From Bacteroidales bacterium (GTDB lineage Bacteria > Bacteroidota > Bacteroidia > Bacteroidales > DTU049), in assembly GCA_018056215.1 (NCBI GenBank), contig JAGPGB010000024.1, forward strand, positions 1 to 11,241: a stretch of 11,241 nt of DNA, written 5' to 3'. Numbering within the stretch: position 1 is the stretch's first letter; each line of letters starts with the position of its first letter. Made by a program: the position numbers and the translations under genes. The notes under the pieces were generated by a model, which was given only the letters and a program-made list of their open reading frames with translations, was not told where the DNA came from and did no database searches. Shown piece after piece: positions 5,621-11,241 of the stretch.

Positions 5621-6190
5621 TTAAAAAATTCTTTTTCTTCTCATAAAACTATTACATTGAGGACAAATTAGTTGGTTACAAGGTTCTCCATATCTATGTT
5701 TTTTTTCATAACCACAATTAGGACATATACAATAATCATCATAGTCATCAACAAGTTCTTCTTGGCTTACAGGAGAGCAATTATCACTCATAATATCTTG
5801 GCTACCACATAATGGGCATTTTATGATTACTTCATCGATATTAGGATTATTAAAATAACATGAGCACGTATTACAATGGTACCAAGAGCTATCATAATAA
5901 ACATTGCCACCATTTATTTTAATTTCTCTACCCTCAGCAAAAGCCTTAGCGATTTTTTGCCGAGCAGAAGCATAAATGCGAGTAAATGTGGGACGAGAAA
6001 TATTCATTATTTCTGAGGCTTGTAGATGATTGTACATTTTATAATCACATAATCTAATGGCTTCATACTCCTCATATAATAGTATTATTGGTTTTTCATT
6101 TTGTTCAGTGTTAGCTATACCATAAGGTTTAAATCCCTCTACCACAGGGCGCTCTAATATTTTTCTTAATCTCTGAATTCTTTTTGGCAT
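5621..6190 (-). CDS. DUF134 DNA-binding regulator with two Cys-rich zinc-ribbon-like modules
   Basis: A 189-residue protein from the ATG at 6190. An in-frame TTG at 6235 would add 15 residues but would put the start upstream of the promoter's -7 box, so it is rejected. Residues 1-95 are a DUF134 domain: basic start MPKRIQRLRK, the acidic stretch LLYEEYEAIRLCDY (37-50), and a sigma-region-4-like helix-turn-helix (about 52-85: HLQASEIMNISRPTFTRIYASARQKI). The C-terminal half carries CxxC pairs at Cys106/109 with Cys125/128 and at Cys156/159 with Cys176/179, plus Cys111, 138, 154 and 171. These look like two zinc ribbons or rubredoxin-like metal sites. As first gene of the operon, with inverted repeats over its own promoter, it is the likely autoregulator. 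What the Cys modules sense (metal, Fe-S status, redox) is inference. Confidence 0.85.
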   Translation of the reverse strand: MPKRIQRLRKILERPVVEGFKPYGIANTEQNEKPIILLYEEYEAIRLCDYKMYNHLQASEIMNISRPTFTRIYASARQKIAKAFAEGREIKINGGNVYYDSSWYHCNTCSCYFNNPNIDEVIIKCPLCGSQDIMSDNCSPVSQEELVDDYDDYCICPNCGYEKKHRYGEPCNQLICPQCNSFMRRKRIF

Positions 6191-6195
6191 ATAAT

Positions 6196-6233
6196 GAACA
6201 TTTGTTCGTTGCAAAATTAATAAACATTTGTTC
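6196..6233. promoter_or_regulatory. paired inverted-repeat operator of the DUF134 operon
   Basis: Two near-identical 12-bp sites: GAACATTTGTTC at 6196-6207 (arms GAACA/TGTTC around TT) and AAACATTTGTTC at 6222-6233. They start 26 bp apart and share ACATTTGTTC. The first covers the expected transcription start of the 6190 gene; the second lies between the -33 and -7 boxes. That placement would block RNA polymerase, so the operon is probably repressed, most simply by its own DUF134 product. The repressor is inferred; the repeats are directly visible. Confidence 0.65.
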
Positions 6234-6243
6234 AAAAAACAAA
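6212..6243 (-). promoter_or_regulatory. promoter of the ten-gene DUF134-to-cobO operon
   Basis: On the minus strand TTTG (plus-strand 6240-6243) and TAATTTTG (6212-6219) are separated by 20 nt, matching the Bacteroidota -33 TTTG / -7 TAnnTTTG layout. The -7 box ends 21 nt before the ATG at 6190, giving a leader of about 15 nt. It is the only place in the window where both elements fit well. No other convincing promoter was seen inside the operon. Confidence 0.65.
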
Positions 6244-6245
6244 TA

Positions 6246-6277
6246 TTTTCAATATTTTCTTAAAAAAATATTGAAAA
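6246..6277 (-). terminator. 13-bp hairpin with U-rich tail ending the kamA-ato operon
   Basis: Perfect inverted repeat TTTTCAATATTTT (6246-6258) and AAAATATTGAAAA (6265-6277) with a 6-nt loop. Read on the minus strand it is followed by TATTTGTTTTTTG, a U-rich tail, so it can act as an intrinsic terminator for transcripts coming from the CoA-transferase genes about 230 nt upstream. The tail contains the -33 box of the next operon, so the two units are packed back to back. The stem is A/T-rich, so strength is uncertain. Confidence 0.5.
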
Positions 6278-6506
6278 ATGAATTAAAATATAGTATCAAA
6301 ATAGTATTTATTATCTTTGATAGATTTTAATAAAACATAACAAAATCAATCATAAAACTATTTTTTGCTTATCTGTATATAAATGTGTATAATATTTTAA
6401 TTACCTAAAATAAAATACTATATTTAGATTAAATCAATAATACATTCTATTAATTTGGCAAAATCAATAATAAAATTATAAATTTAAATGAATAGAGAAA
6501 TATATA
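6278..6506. other. gene-free A/T-rich spacer between the kamA-ato and DUF134 operons
   Basis: Together with the regulatory block at 6191-6277 this makes a gap of just over 300 bases without a gene. No open frame with a recognisable start, no tRNA and no further promoter was seen in this part. It holds only short A/T-rich repeats of the AAATCAAT type, listed separately, and would form the long 3' untranslated region of the kamA-ato transcript. Confidence 0.6.
6341..6475. repeat. spaced direct repeats with AAATCAAT core
   Basis: CAAAATCAATcATAAAA at 6341-6357 recurs as CAAAATCAATaATAAAA at 6459-6475 (16 of 17 identical). A shorter AAATCAATAATA stands at 6431-6442. They lie in the 3' untranslated part of the kamA-ato unit. 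In such A/T-rich DNA they may be chance or slippage remnants; no function is assigned. Confidence 0.3.
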
Positions 6507-7154
6507 TTAAAAAATTAGCTCGGCTTCAGTTTTATTTATAATAGTATCTTTATCAATGCCTGGAGCCAATTTTATAACTTTTAGACCTTGCTTAGTAACA
6601 TCAATAATAGCTAAATCAGTGTAAATGCGGGATACTACGCCTATGCCTGTCAGAGGATAAGAACATTTTTTAACAATTTTAGGGTTACCATCTTTAGTAG
6701 TGTGGCTCATGATAACAAAAACATTTTTAACGCCTTGTACTAGATCCATTGCACCGCCAACAGCAGGGATATCATTTGGGCTACCTGTAGACCAATTAGC
6801 TAAATCTCCATTTTGAGATACTTGATATGCTCCCAAGATAGTAAAATCTAAGTGGGCACCACGTATCATAGCGAAACTATCTGCATGATGAAAAAAACAA
6901 GCACCTTTGATAGCAGTAATAGGTTTTTTGCCAGCATTTATCAAATCAAAATCTTCTAAACCTGGTGCTGGTGCCGGGCCTACACCTAAAAGTCCATTTT
7001 CTGTATGTATGATGACTTCTCTACCCTGAGGTACATAATTAGCTATTAATTCTGGTATACCAATGCCAAGGTTAACATAAGAACCATCAGGTATATCATT
7101 GGCAACCAATTTTGCCATCTCTTCCTTGCTCCATCCGATATTTATTCTGTCCAT
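6507..7154 (-). CDS. atoA: 3-oxoacid CoA-transferase, beta subunit
   Basis: A 215-residue beta subunit of a family I CoA-transferase. The catalytic Glu52 stands in HTENGLLGVG (50-59), the residue that forms the glutamyl-CoA thioester. Other family blocks are VNLGIGIPEL (27-36), GPAPAPG at 59-65, FFHHADSFAMIRG (about 87-99), NGDLANWSTG (115-124), PAVGGAMDLVQG (129-140) and SRIYTDLA (175-182). Wording of the motifs is close to 3-oxoadipate (PcaJ) and succinyl-CoA:3-oxoacid (ScoB) enzymes as well as to AtoA, so the acyl specificity cannot be read off. Next to a KamA-type aminomutase, the likely job is moving CoA between acetoacetyl- or another 3-oxoacyl-CoA and a short-chain acid. Its ATG overlaps the alpha-subunit gene by 13 bp. 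Confidence 0.9.
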   Translation of the reverse strand: MDRINIGWSKEEMAKLVANDIPDGSYVNLGIGIPELIANYVPQGREVIIHTENGLLGVGPAPAPGLEDFDLINAGKKPITAIKGACFFHHADSFAMIRGAHLDFTILGAYQVSQNGDLANWSTGSPNDIPAVGGAMDLVQGVKNVFVIMSHTTKDGNPKIVKKCSYPLTGIGVVSRIYTDLAIIDVTKQGLKVIKLAPGIDKDTIINKTEAELIF

Positions 7155-7861
7155 GGATATTTTTTATTTTGACTAACTAAAATGTGCTCGTGTAAAGGAT
7201 TAGCTACCTCTACTATTCTTTGTACAAAAATATTGGGAGTAACTATGATCTCGGGATCTATATCACCTACTTCAACAATTTTATTAACTTGAGCAATAGT
7301 TACTTTGGCTGCCATACACATTATAGGTCCGAAATTTCTAGCTGTTTTATAATAAATAAGGTTGCCATATCTATCTCCTTGATGAGCTTTCACTAGAGCA
7401 AAATCAGCTTTTAAAGCGTACTCGAGAACATATGATTTCCCATCAAATTCTCTAATTTCTTTACCTTCAGCTAGTGGTGTTCCTACACTAGTAGGAGTAT
7501 AGAATGCTGGTATGCCAGCACCACCACAGCGAATACGTTCTGCTAGAGTACCTTGTGGTACCAGTTCTAATTCTATTTCTCCATTACAATATAAATCAGG
7601 AAAAACTTCAGAGAAAGCTGTTTTAGGATAAGAACAAATGATTTTTTTAACGCGTTTATGTTCTAATAATGCTGCTAATCCTACATGTCCACTTCCAGCA
7701 TTATTACTGATAATAGTTAAATTTTTTGCTCCTTGATCAATTAATGCATGAATTAATTCAATAGGACTACCAGCCTCACCAAATCCACCTATCATAATTG
7801 TAGCGCCATCAGAAATGTCTGCTACAGCTTCATTAGGTGTTTTAAAGACTTTATTAATCAT
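7142..7861 (-). CDS. atoD: 3-oxoacid CoA-transferase, alpha subunit
   Basis: A 239-residue alpha subunit that pairs with the overlapping beta gene. The CoA-binding glycine loop GGFGEAGSP is at residues 25-33. Further family segments are NNAGSGHVGLAALL (53-66), ELVPQGTLAERIRCGGAGIPAFYTP (positions about 99-123, including the QGTLAERIR core), KTARNFGPIM (172-181) and a C-terminal IVTPNIFVQRIV. Lengths of both subunits are normal for family I. The ATG at 7861 is 15 nt after the aminomutase stop, so the three genes are one operon. As with the beta subunit, PcaI/ScoA/AtoD specificity is not resolved; the symbol reflects the fermentation context. Confidence 0.9.
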   Translation of the reverse strand: MINKVFKTPNEAVADISDGATIMIGGFGEAGSPIELIHALIDQGAKNLTIISNNAGSGHVGLAALLEHKRVKKIICSYPKTAFSEVFPDLYCNGEIELELVPQGTLAERIRCGGAGIPAFYTPTSVGTPLAEGKEIREFDGKSYVLEYALKADFALVKAHQGDRYGNLIYYKTARNFGPIMCMAAKVTIAQVNKIVEVGDIDPEIIVTPNIFVQRIVEVANPLHEHILVSQNKKYPWTE

Positions 7862-7876
7862 GATAAATAAAATTAA

Positions 7877-9460
7877 CTATTTCCTTTCAGAAATTTTATG
7901 ATGTTTCTGAGCTTCTAAAATATTTTTTTCTAAATTATTTTCAATTTCTTCTAATTCATCTTCATAGAAAAATTTATCAGCTTTATAGGGTTTCAGATTA
8001 GCAATGTTACTAGTTTGCTCATCATACTCAGCAAAAAATACATTATCACACCAGTTCATATCTCTACCTTCATTAATTTTAAGTGCAAAAATTCTATCAT
8101 TATCTATTTTAGTATCGCCTAAAAGAGAAATTTTGCCAGCAGATAGAGTCATAGTAATATAACGACTAGGACGATTAACAGAAGCTAAACTTTTGTAAAT
8201 TTTATTAAATACTTTATTAATATCTGCTAAAGGACGAGTGAAATATTCTACTTCACCAGTAGGACGTGGTATATACATAGCATGAAAACCTACACCTAGC
8301 ATAGCAAAGATATTACCTAAATCTATCCAGTTCTGAGCGGAGCGATCTACATCGATATTTCCATTTTCATCTTCATACATACTGATGTGATTCATGATAG
8401 GACTTTGACTTTTTAGATTTACACCATAGCTTTTTAATCTACGAATAGCAGCGATGGTAGTGATATTCATAATCTCTCTTGGAGTAGAAAAATGAGAAAC
8501 TATCATAGGTTGCACGCCATTATCATAAAGTAATTTGAATAAATTCAGCATCTCATCATATTTATGAGATAAAATCTTTTCTGGATAATAGCTAAGAACA
8601 CGAGTACCTAGTCTAACAGTGCGTATATGAGATAATTCTGGATCCTCTATGATAGGAATTATATACTCTCTATATCTGGCAGGAGTGATGTATCCAGCAT
8701 CTCCACCAGTTATCAAAATATCAGTAATTTCTTTATGTCTTTTCAAATAGCCGATTACTTGTTCTATACTTTTCTGAGCAAACATATCTTCGTCGCCTCT
8801 CACCTGAGCATGACGGAAACAATAAGTACAAAAACCAAAACAATTTTGTGTTTGCTCATCTAAGATCAAAACTACAGGGGAATATTTATGTTGTAAACCA
8901 TCTAAAAGTTCTAATTCTCCATTTTCATTGATATATGTAGGTTTATTCAATTTTTGTTTACCATCATGGGGATTAGTCTCTTTGATATAATCTTTTACTA
9001 TTGCTTCTCTTTCTTCATCAGTTTTAGCAGCTAATATTTTTTGTCTAGCATGCTCACGAACCATATCTGGCTGAGGAAAAGTAAGATAAAACAAAGGATC
9101 ATTTTGATAATTATTCCAATCAATTAAATTAAGCACGTGTGCAGTTACCATGAATCTATATACATGAATAAAAACTTCTCTCTCTGGTACTTTATCGATG
9201 ATAACGCCATGCTTTGCTAATTTATCTACGATTTCTCTAAATCCTTTTAACCCCACCCATCTATCTTTTTCATTAAAATCAATTTTATTAGGATTTTTCA
9301 TTAATGAATATTGTGGATAAGCAGTTTGTAACCTTGATAACAAACTTAAAGGCAAAAGATTTTCATTTTTTACGATATCTATCATTTCTTCTGAAAAATG
9401 ATATCGATTCATCAAATTATTTAATTCTGTTTCAGTAAATAAAATTTTTTCTGCACACAT
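7877..9460 (-). CDS. KamA-family radical SAM/PLP amino-acid 2,3-aminomutase (divergent)
   Basis: A 527-residue member of the lysine 2,3-aminomutase superfamily, which moves an amino group between adjacent carbons using SAM, [4Fe-4S] and PLP. The radical SAM Cys207/211/214 lie in CFGFCTYC, followed by Arg216 at the position of the substrate-carboxylate arginine of clostridial KamA. ILITGGDAGYI (248-258), TVRLGTRVL (271-279) and SHFSTPREI (322-330) match KamA blocks. The PLP lysine is probably Lys443 in LSAGKI, replacing the usual Gly-rich PGGGGK. Oddities: it is about 110 residues longer than the ~416-residue clostridial enzyme, with roughly 190 residues before the radical SAM core. By eye, Asp293 and Asp330 (lysine recognition) become Arg399 and Thr436. 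Substrate therefore unproven, hence no symbol. First gene of the operon with the CoA-transferase. Confidence 0.83.
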   Translation of the reverse strand: MCAEKILFTETELNNLMNRYHFSEEMIDIVKNENLLPLSLLSRLQTAYPQYSLMKNPNKIDFNEKDRWVGLKGFREIVDKLAKHGVIIDKVPEREVFIHVYRFMVTAHVLNLIDWNNYQNDPLFYLTFPQPDMVREHARQKILAAKTDEEREAIVKDYIKETNPHDGKQKLNKPTYINENGELELLDGLQHKYSPVVLILDEQTQNCFGFCTYCFRHAQVRGDEDMFAQKSIEQVIGYLKRHKEITDILITGGDAGYITPARYREYIIPIIEDPELSHIRTVRLGTRVLSYYPEKILSHKYDEMLNLFKLLYDNGVQPMIVSHFSTPREIMNITTIAAIRRLKSYGVNLKSQSPIMNHISMYEDENGNIDVDRSAQNWIDLGNIFAMLGVGFHAMYIPRPTGEVEYFTRPLADINKVFNKIYKSLASVNRPSRYITMTLSAGKISLLGDTKIDNDRIFALKINEGRDMNWCDNVFFAEYDEQTSNIANLKPYKADKFFYEDELEEIENNLEKNILEAQKHHKISERK

Positions 9461-9487
9461 TTTTTTTATAATATTTTATTGATTATG

Positions 9488-9495
9488 CAAAAATA
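9488..9495 (-). promoter_or_regulatory. Bacteroidota -7 box of the kamA-ato operon
   Basis: The minus strand reads TATTTTTG, matching TAnnTTTG, ending 27 nt before the ATG at 9460. No TTTG at the -33 distance is evident. It is supported by position and by the recurrence of the same spacing at other operon starts. Confidence 0.45.
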
Positions 9496-9588
9496 AAAAA
9501 TAATTTTTGATTTATAAATAATAAATTAACATTAATTTCATTAAAGGCAATTTTGAATTATATATTTCTTTAAATAATAGAAAAAATT

Positions 9589-9620
9589 AAATAAGAATTT
9601 TTTTAATAACCTTCTTATTT
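9589..9620. repeat. 9-bp inverted repeat in the divergent intergenic region
   Basis: AAATAAGAA (9589-9597) and TTCTTATTT (9612-9620) flank a 14-nt spacer. The site is roughly midway between the two divergent promoters, where an operator could sit. On the minus strand it is followed by AATTTTTTC, so a terminator-like reading is possible too. A/T-rich chance occurrence is a fair alternative. Confidence 0.3.
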
Positions 9621-9749
9621 TTCTTCTAAAAAATTTATTTTTACTTATATTTTAGCAATATTTTTCACTGATTAAGTATTGTTAGTAGTATATAATATAT
9701 GTATTATTTATAAATAACATTAAATTATATATATATTTAAATAAATATG

Positions 9750-9757
9750 TAAATTTG
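9750..9757 (+). promoter_or_regulatory. Bacteroidota -7 box of the surface-protein gene
   Basis: TAAATTTG matches TAnnTTTG and ends 27 nt before the ATG at 9785. The expected -33 TTTG is not seen in the TA-rich stretch upstream. The same octamer recurs ahead of the next gene at 10993-11000. Confidence 0.45.
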
Positions 9758-9784
9758 TAAAAGTAATAGCAAATAAATAAAAAT

Positions 9785-10942
9785 ATGTGTAATAAAGTTA
9801 TTAAATTGTGTCTAAGTGCAATTTTGATATTAGAATTCATAGAGTTAGAAGCACAAGGTGTAGGAATAGGTAGTAGCAATTTCATACCTAATCCATCTGC
9901 AGGATTAGAAATAAATTTTGCAGATAAAGGATTGCTAATACCACGTTTAGCAATTCAAAGTACAACAATGCCAACTCCTGTTTCAGTGCCAGCACAAAGT
10001 TTATTAATATACAATACAAATACCTCTGGTACAGTACCATATAATGTATTTCCAGGGTTTTACTACTGGGATACGACAGGAATAGATAGTTGGGTGAGAA
10101 TGGCTGAATATAATAAAGTATGGTTATTAGGTGGTAATTACAACACAAATCCATCAAGTAATTTTGTCGGCACAATAGACTCTAAAGACTTAGTATTTAA
10201 AACAAATAATATAGAACGCATAAGAATAAAGTCAGATCCTACGATAACTAACATTAGAGTTGGCATAGGAACAGCTTGGGCAACGCCATATCCTGGTGGA
10301 TCCACTCCTACGCTTTTAAGCATTTATGATGGTGGTAATACTATAAATGATTTTGGATTATTACAATTAGGCTCCAATAAAATAACATCTAATACAAAAG
10401 TAGGAGAATTAAATTTCCATTCTTCTGTTAGTGATCCTAGTGATAGACGTACTGCTGTTATAGAAAGTTATTTAACAGCAATAAAAGATTCCACAAAATT
10501 ATCTGGAGATCTTAGATTTTTTACAAATGATACAATTTTACAATATTGTGCAGAAAGAATGAGAATTACTTCTAAAGGTAATGTGGGCATTGGTACAGAA
10601 AATCCTCAATCTATGCTTACTGTAGAAAAAAATTTTAATACTTCACCAGTTATGTTAACTTCAAATACTACTATTAATATAGATTGTTCAAAAGCCAATA
10701 TTTTTATCTTAACGGCTCAGCATAATGCTACTATTATTGCAACAAATTATGTCGCTGGGCAATATATTTATCTAATAATCAAATCTTCTGGCACAAGCAG
10801 TAAAACCTTAACTTTTTCTACAGGTATAAAAACTAATTCCGCTACATTAAATACAGGAACTATTGCTGACAAATATTATATTTTACATTTTATATCTGAC
10901 GGTAATTATTTATTAGAGCTTAATAGGACAAGTGCTTTATAA
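9785..10942 (+). CDS. secreted surface protein with VGIG repeats
   Basis: A 385-residue protein, probably exported. An N-terminal hydrophobic stretch (about residues 6-18) leads to LEA|QGVGIG, so cleavage before Gln24 is likely; the acidic residues Glu17, 20 and 22 next to the site are unusual. The mature start (VGIG at 26-29, PSAGLEINFADKGLLIPRL at 37-55) is common in Bacteroidota surface proteins of unknown function. VGIG recurs at 159-162 and 267-270. The last two copies are preceded by related 'ER[IM]RI..S' segments (144-150, 257-263), the style of tail-fibre and adhesin stalk repeats. The C-terminal 100 residues are Thr/Asn/Ile-rich and probably beta-structured. No S74 peptidase motif or clear type IX sorting domain is visible. 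Strand and codon use fit a real gene. It may be an adhesin or fibre; no binding partner can be named. Confidence 0.75.
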   Translation: MCNKVIKLCLSAILILEFIELEAQGVGIGSSNFIPNPSAGLEINFADKGLLIPRLAIQSTTMPTPVSVPAQSLLIYNTNTSGTVPYNVFPGFYYWDTTGIDSWVRMAEYNKVWLLGGNYNTNPSSNFVGTIDSKDLVFKTNNIERIRIKSDPTITNIRVGIGTAWATPYPGGSTPTLLSIYDGGNTINDFGLLQLGSNKITSNTKVGELNFHSSVSDPSDRRTAVIESYLTAIKDSTKLSGDLRFFTNDTILQYCAERMRITSKGNVGIGTENPQSMLTVEKNFNTSPVMLTSNTTINIDCSKANIFILTAQHNATIIATNYVAGQYIYLIIKSSGTSSKTLTFSTGIKTNSATLNTGTIADKYYILHFISDGNYLLELNRTSAL

Positions 10943-10965
10943 TTAATGATTATATATTATTAATT
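10941..10965 (+). terminator. A/T-only hairpin after the surface-protein gene
   Basis: AATTAATGAT (10941-10950) pairs with ATTATTAATT (10956-10965), 10 bp with one G-U pair and a 5-nt loop, followed by TTATATAG. It starts within the stop codon. Its position suits a terminator, but the stem has no G-C pair, so the call is weak. Confidence 0.3.
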
Positions 10966-10992
10966 TTATATAGCAAAATTGAAAAAATTATA

Positions 10993-11000
10993 TAAATTTG
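10993..11000 (+). promoter_or_regulatory. Bacteroidota -7 box of the downstream secreted-protein gene
   Basis: TAAATTTG, identical to the box at 9750-9757, ends 25 nt before the ATG at 11026. This suggests the second secreted protein has its own promoter instead of relying on read-through. No fitting -33 element was seen. Confidence 0.45.
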
Positions 11001-11025
11001 CATTATAAAACAAAAATATTTTAAT

Positions 11026-11241
11026 ATGAAACGTATATTTTTATTATTGTTATTTGTATTAGCTAATATTTTATCATTTGGGCAATACAATGAAGTGATT
11101 TATGATGAGGAGAGTGACCTACATCATATACAAATAGTAAAAATCGATGAAGCTCAAACTAATACCAATCAACTAATAAATGTGAAAACACCAATAGTTT
11201 TTACATCCTTTGCTATAGGATGGAAAATAGGACAAGAAATT
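11026..11241 (+). CDS. secreted protein, N-terminal fragment, family unknown
   Basis: An ATG at 11026 opens a frame with no stop to the right edge (72 codons). It begins with a clean signal peptide: MKR, then a hydrophobic core IFLLLLFVLANILSF (residues 4-18), then G|QYNEV, so cleavage before Gln20 is likely. The visible mature part (YDEESDLHHIQIVKIDEAQT and onward) contains no family motif that I recognise. Near the edge, FTSFAIGWKIGQEI might begin a beta-barrel or membrane-anchored segment, but too little is present to say. Placed 83 nt after the surface-protein stop on the same strand, with its own -7 box, it may belong to the same cell-surface locus. Confidence 0.7.
   Translation, partial: MKRIFLLLLFVLANILSFGQYNEVIYDEESDLHHIQIVKIDEAQTNTNQLINVKTPIVFTSFAIGWKIGQEI

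Larger units (their letters stand above)
9461..9784. other. divergent intergenic region, 324 bases
   Basis: This A/T-rich spacer separates the kamA-ato operon (leftward) from the surface-protein gene (rightward). It contains a TAnnTTTG box for each direction (9488-9495 and 9750-9757) and a 9-bp inverted repeat (9589-9620). A minus-strand open frame across 9682-9885 is low-complexity, rich in Ile/Tyr/Phe, and overlaps the surface-protein start, so it is not accepted as a gene. No RNA gene was recognised. Confidence 0.6.

Noticed and set aside
360..6190. Nitrogenase or nitrogen-fixation cluster suggested by NifX-like proteins
   Set aside because: No nifH, nifDK, nifB or nifEN signature; orphan NifX-like domains are common in non-diazotrophic anaerobes.
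6191..6235. TTG-initiated 15-residue extension of the DUF134 protein
   Set aside because: It would start upstream of the -7 box and inside an operator; the ATG at 6190 gives the usual basic DUF134 start.
9682..9885. Minus-strand open frame of 67 codons
   Set aside because: Low-complexity Ile/Tyr/Phe product from A/T-rich spacer, overlapping the signal peptide of the surface-protein gene; no start context.
9888..10323. Two minus-strand open frames inside the surface-protein gene
   Set aside because: Antisense shadows without motifs; the plus-strand frame has a signal peptide and family repeats.
1..11241. CRISPR array, tRNA/rRNA genes, insertion sequences or prophage genes
   Set aside because: No regularly spaced repeats, cloverleaf-like segments, transposase motifs or terminal inverted repeats were seen.

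Overview
The window is very AT-rich and looks like a chromosome fragment of an anaerobic, amino-acid-fermenting member of the Bacteroidota. Three things point there. All five probable transcription-unit starts carry a TAnnTTTG box (the Bacteroidota -7 element) 21-27 nt before the start codon. The two secreted proteins at the right end have signal peptides followed directly by Gln. The first of these has the 'VGIG...KGLLIPRL' style of Bacteroidota surface proteins. The species cannot be named from this.

Layout. (1) 1-82, minus: the first 27 codons of a probable class III aminotransferase that continues beyond the window. (2) 360-6190, minus: a compact ten-gene operon. In transcription order it holds a DUF134 DNA-binding regulator with two Cys-rich zinc-ribbon-like modules, a NifX/NafY-type protein, two small Gly-rich DUF5320 proteins, a second NifX-type protein, a DUF89 metal-dependent phosphatase-like protein, a COG0731 radical SAM protein, two MinD/Mrp-type ATPases each with two inserted 4Fe-4S ferredoxin motifs, and the ATP:cob(I)alamin adenosyltransferase CobO/BtuR. 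Its promoter (6212-6243) is overlaid by two copies of a GAACA-TT-TGTTC-type inverted repeat, a strong candidate for DUF134 autoregulation. (3) 6507-9460, minus: a KamA-family radical SAM/PLP aminomutase followed by the two subunits of a 3-oxoacid CoA-transferase, a combination typical of lysine-type fermentation. (4) 9785-11241, plus: a secreted repeat-bearing surface protein and the start of a second secreted protein.

How they may work together. KamA plus AtoDA suggests amino-acid fermentation through 3-oxoacyl-CoA intermediates. In the known lysine pathway the next step is AdoCbl-dependent lysine 5,6-aminomutase, which would need CobO. The KamA homologue, however, lacks at eye-aligned positions the two aspartates that recognise lysine, so its substrate is open. 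CobO is translationally coupled to two NifH/MinD-like Fe-S ATPases in an operon full of metallocofactor-type genes, with no nitrogenase structural gene in view. That operon is the best candidate here for a poorly described system: an Fe-S or corrinoid metal-handling module under a Cys-rich repressor. Families are assigned from recognised motifs only; no database search was possible.
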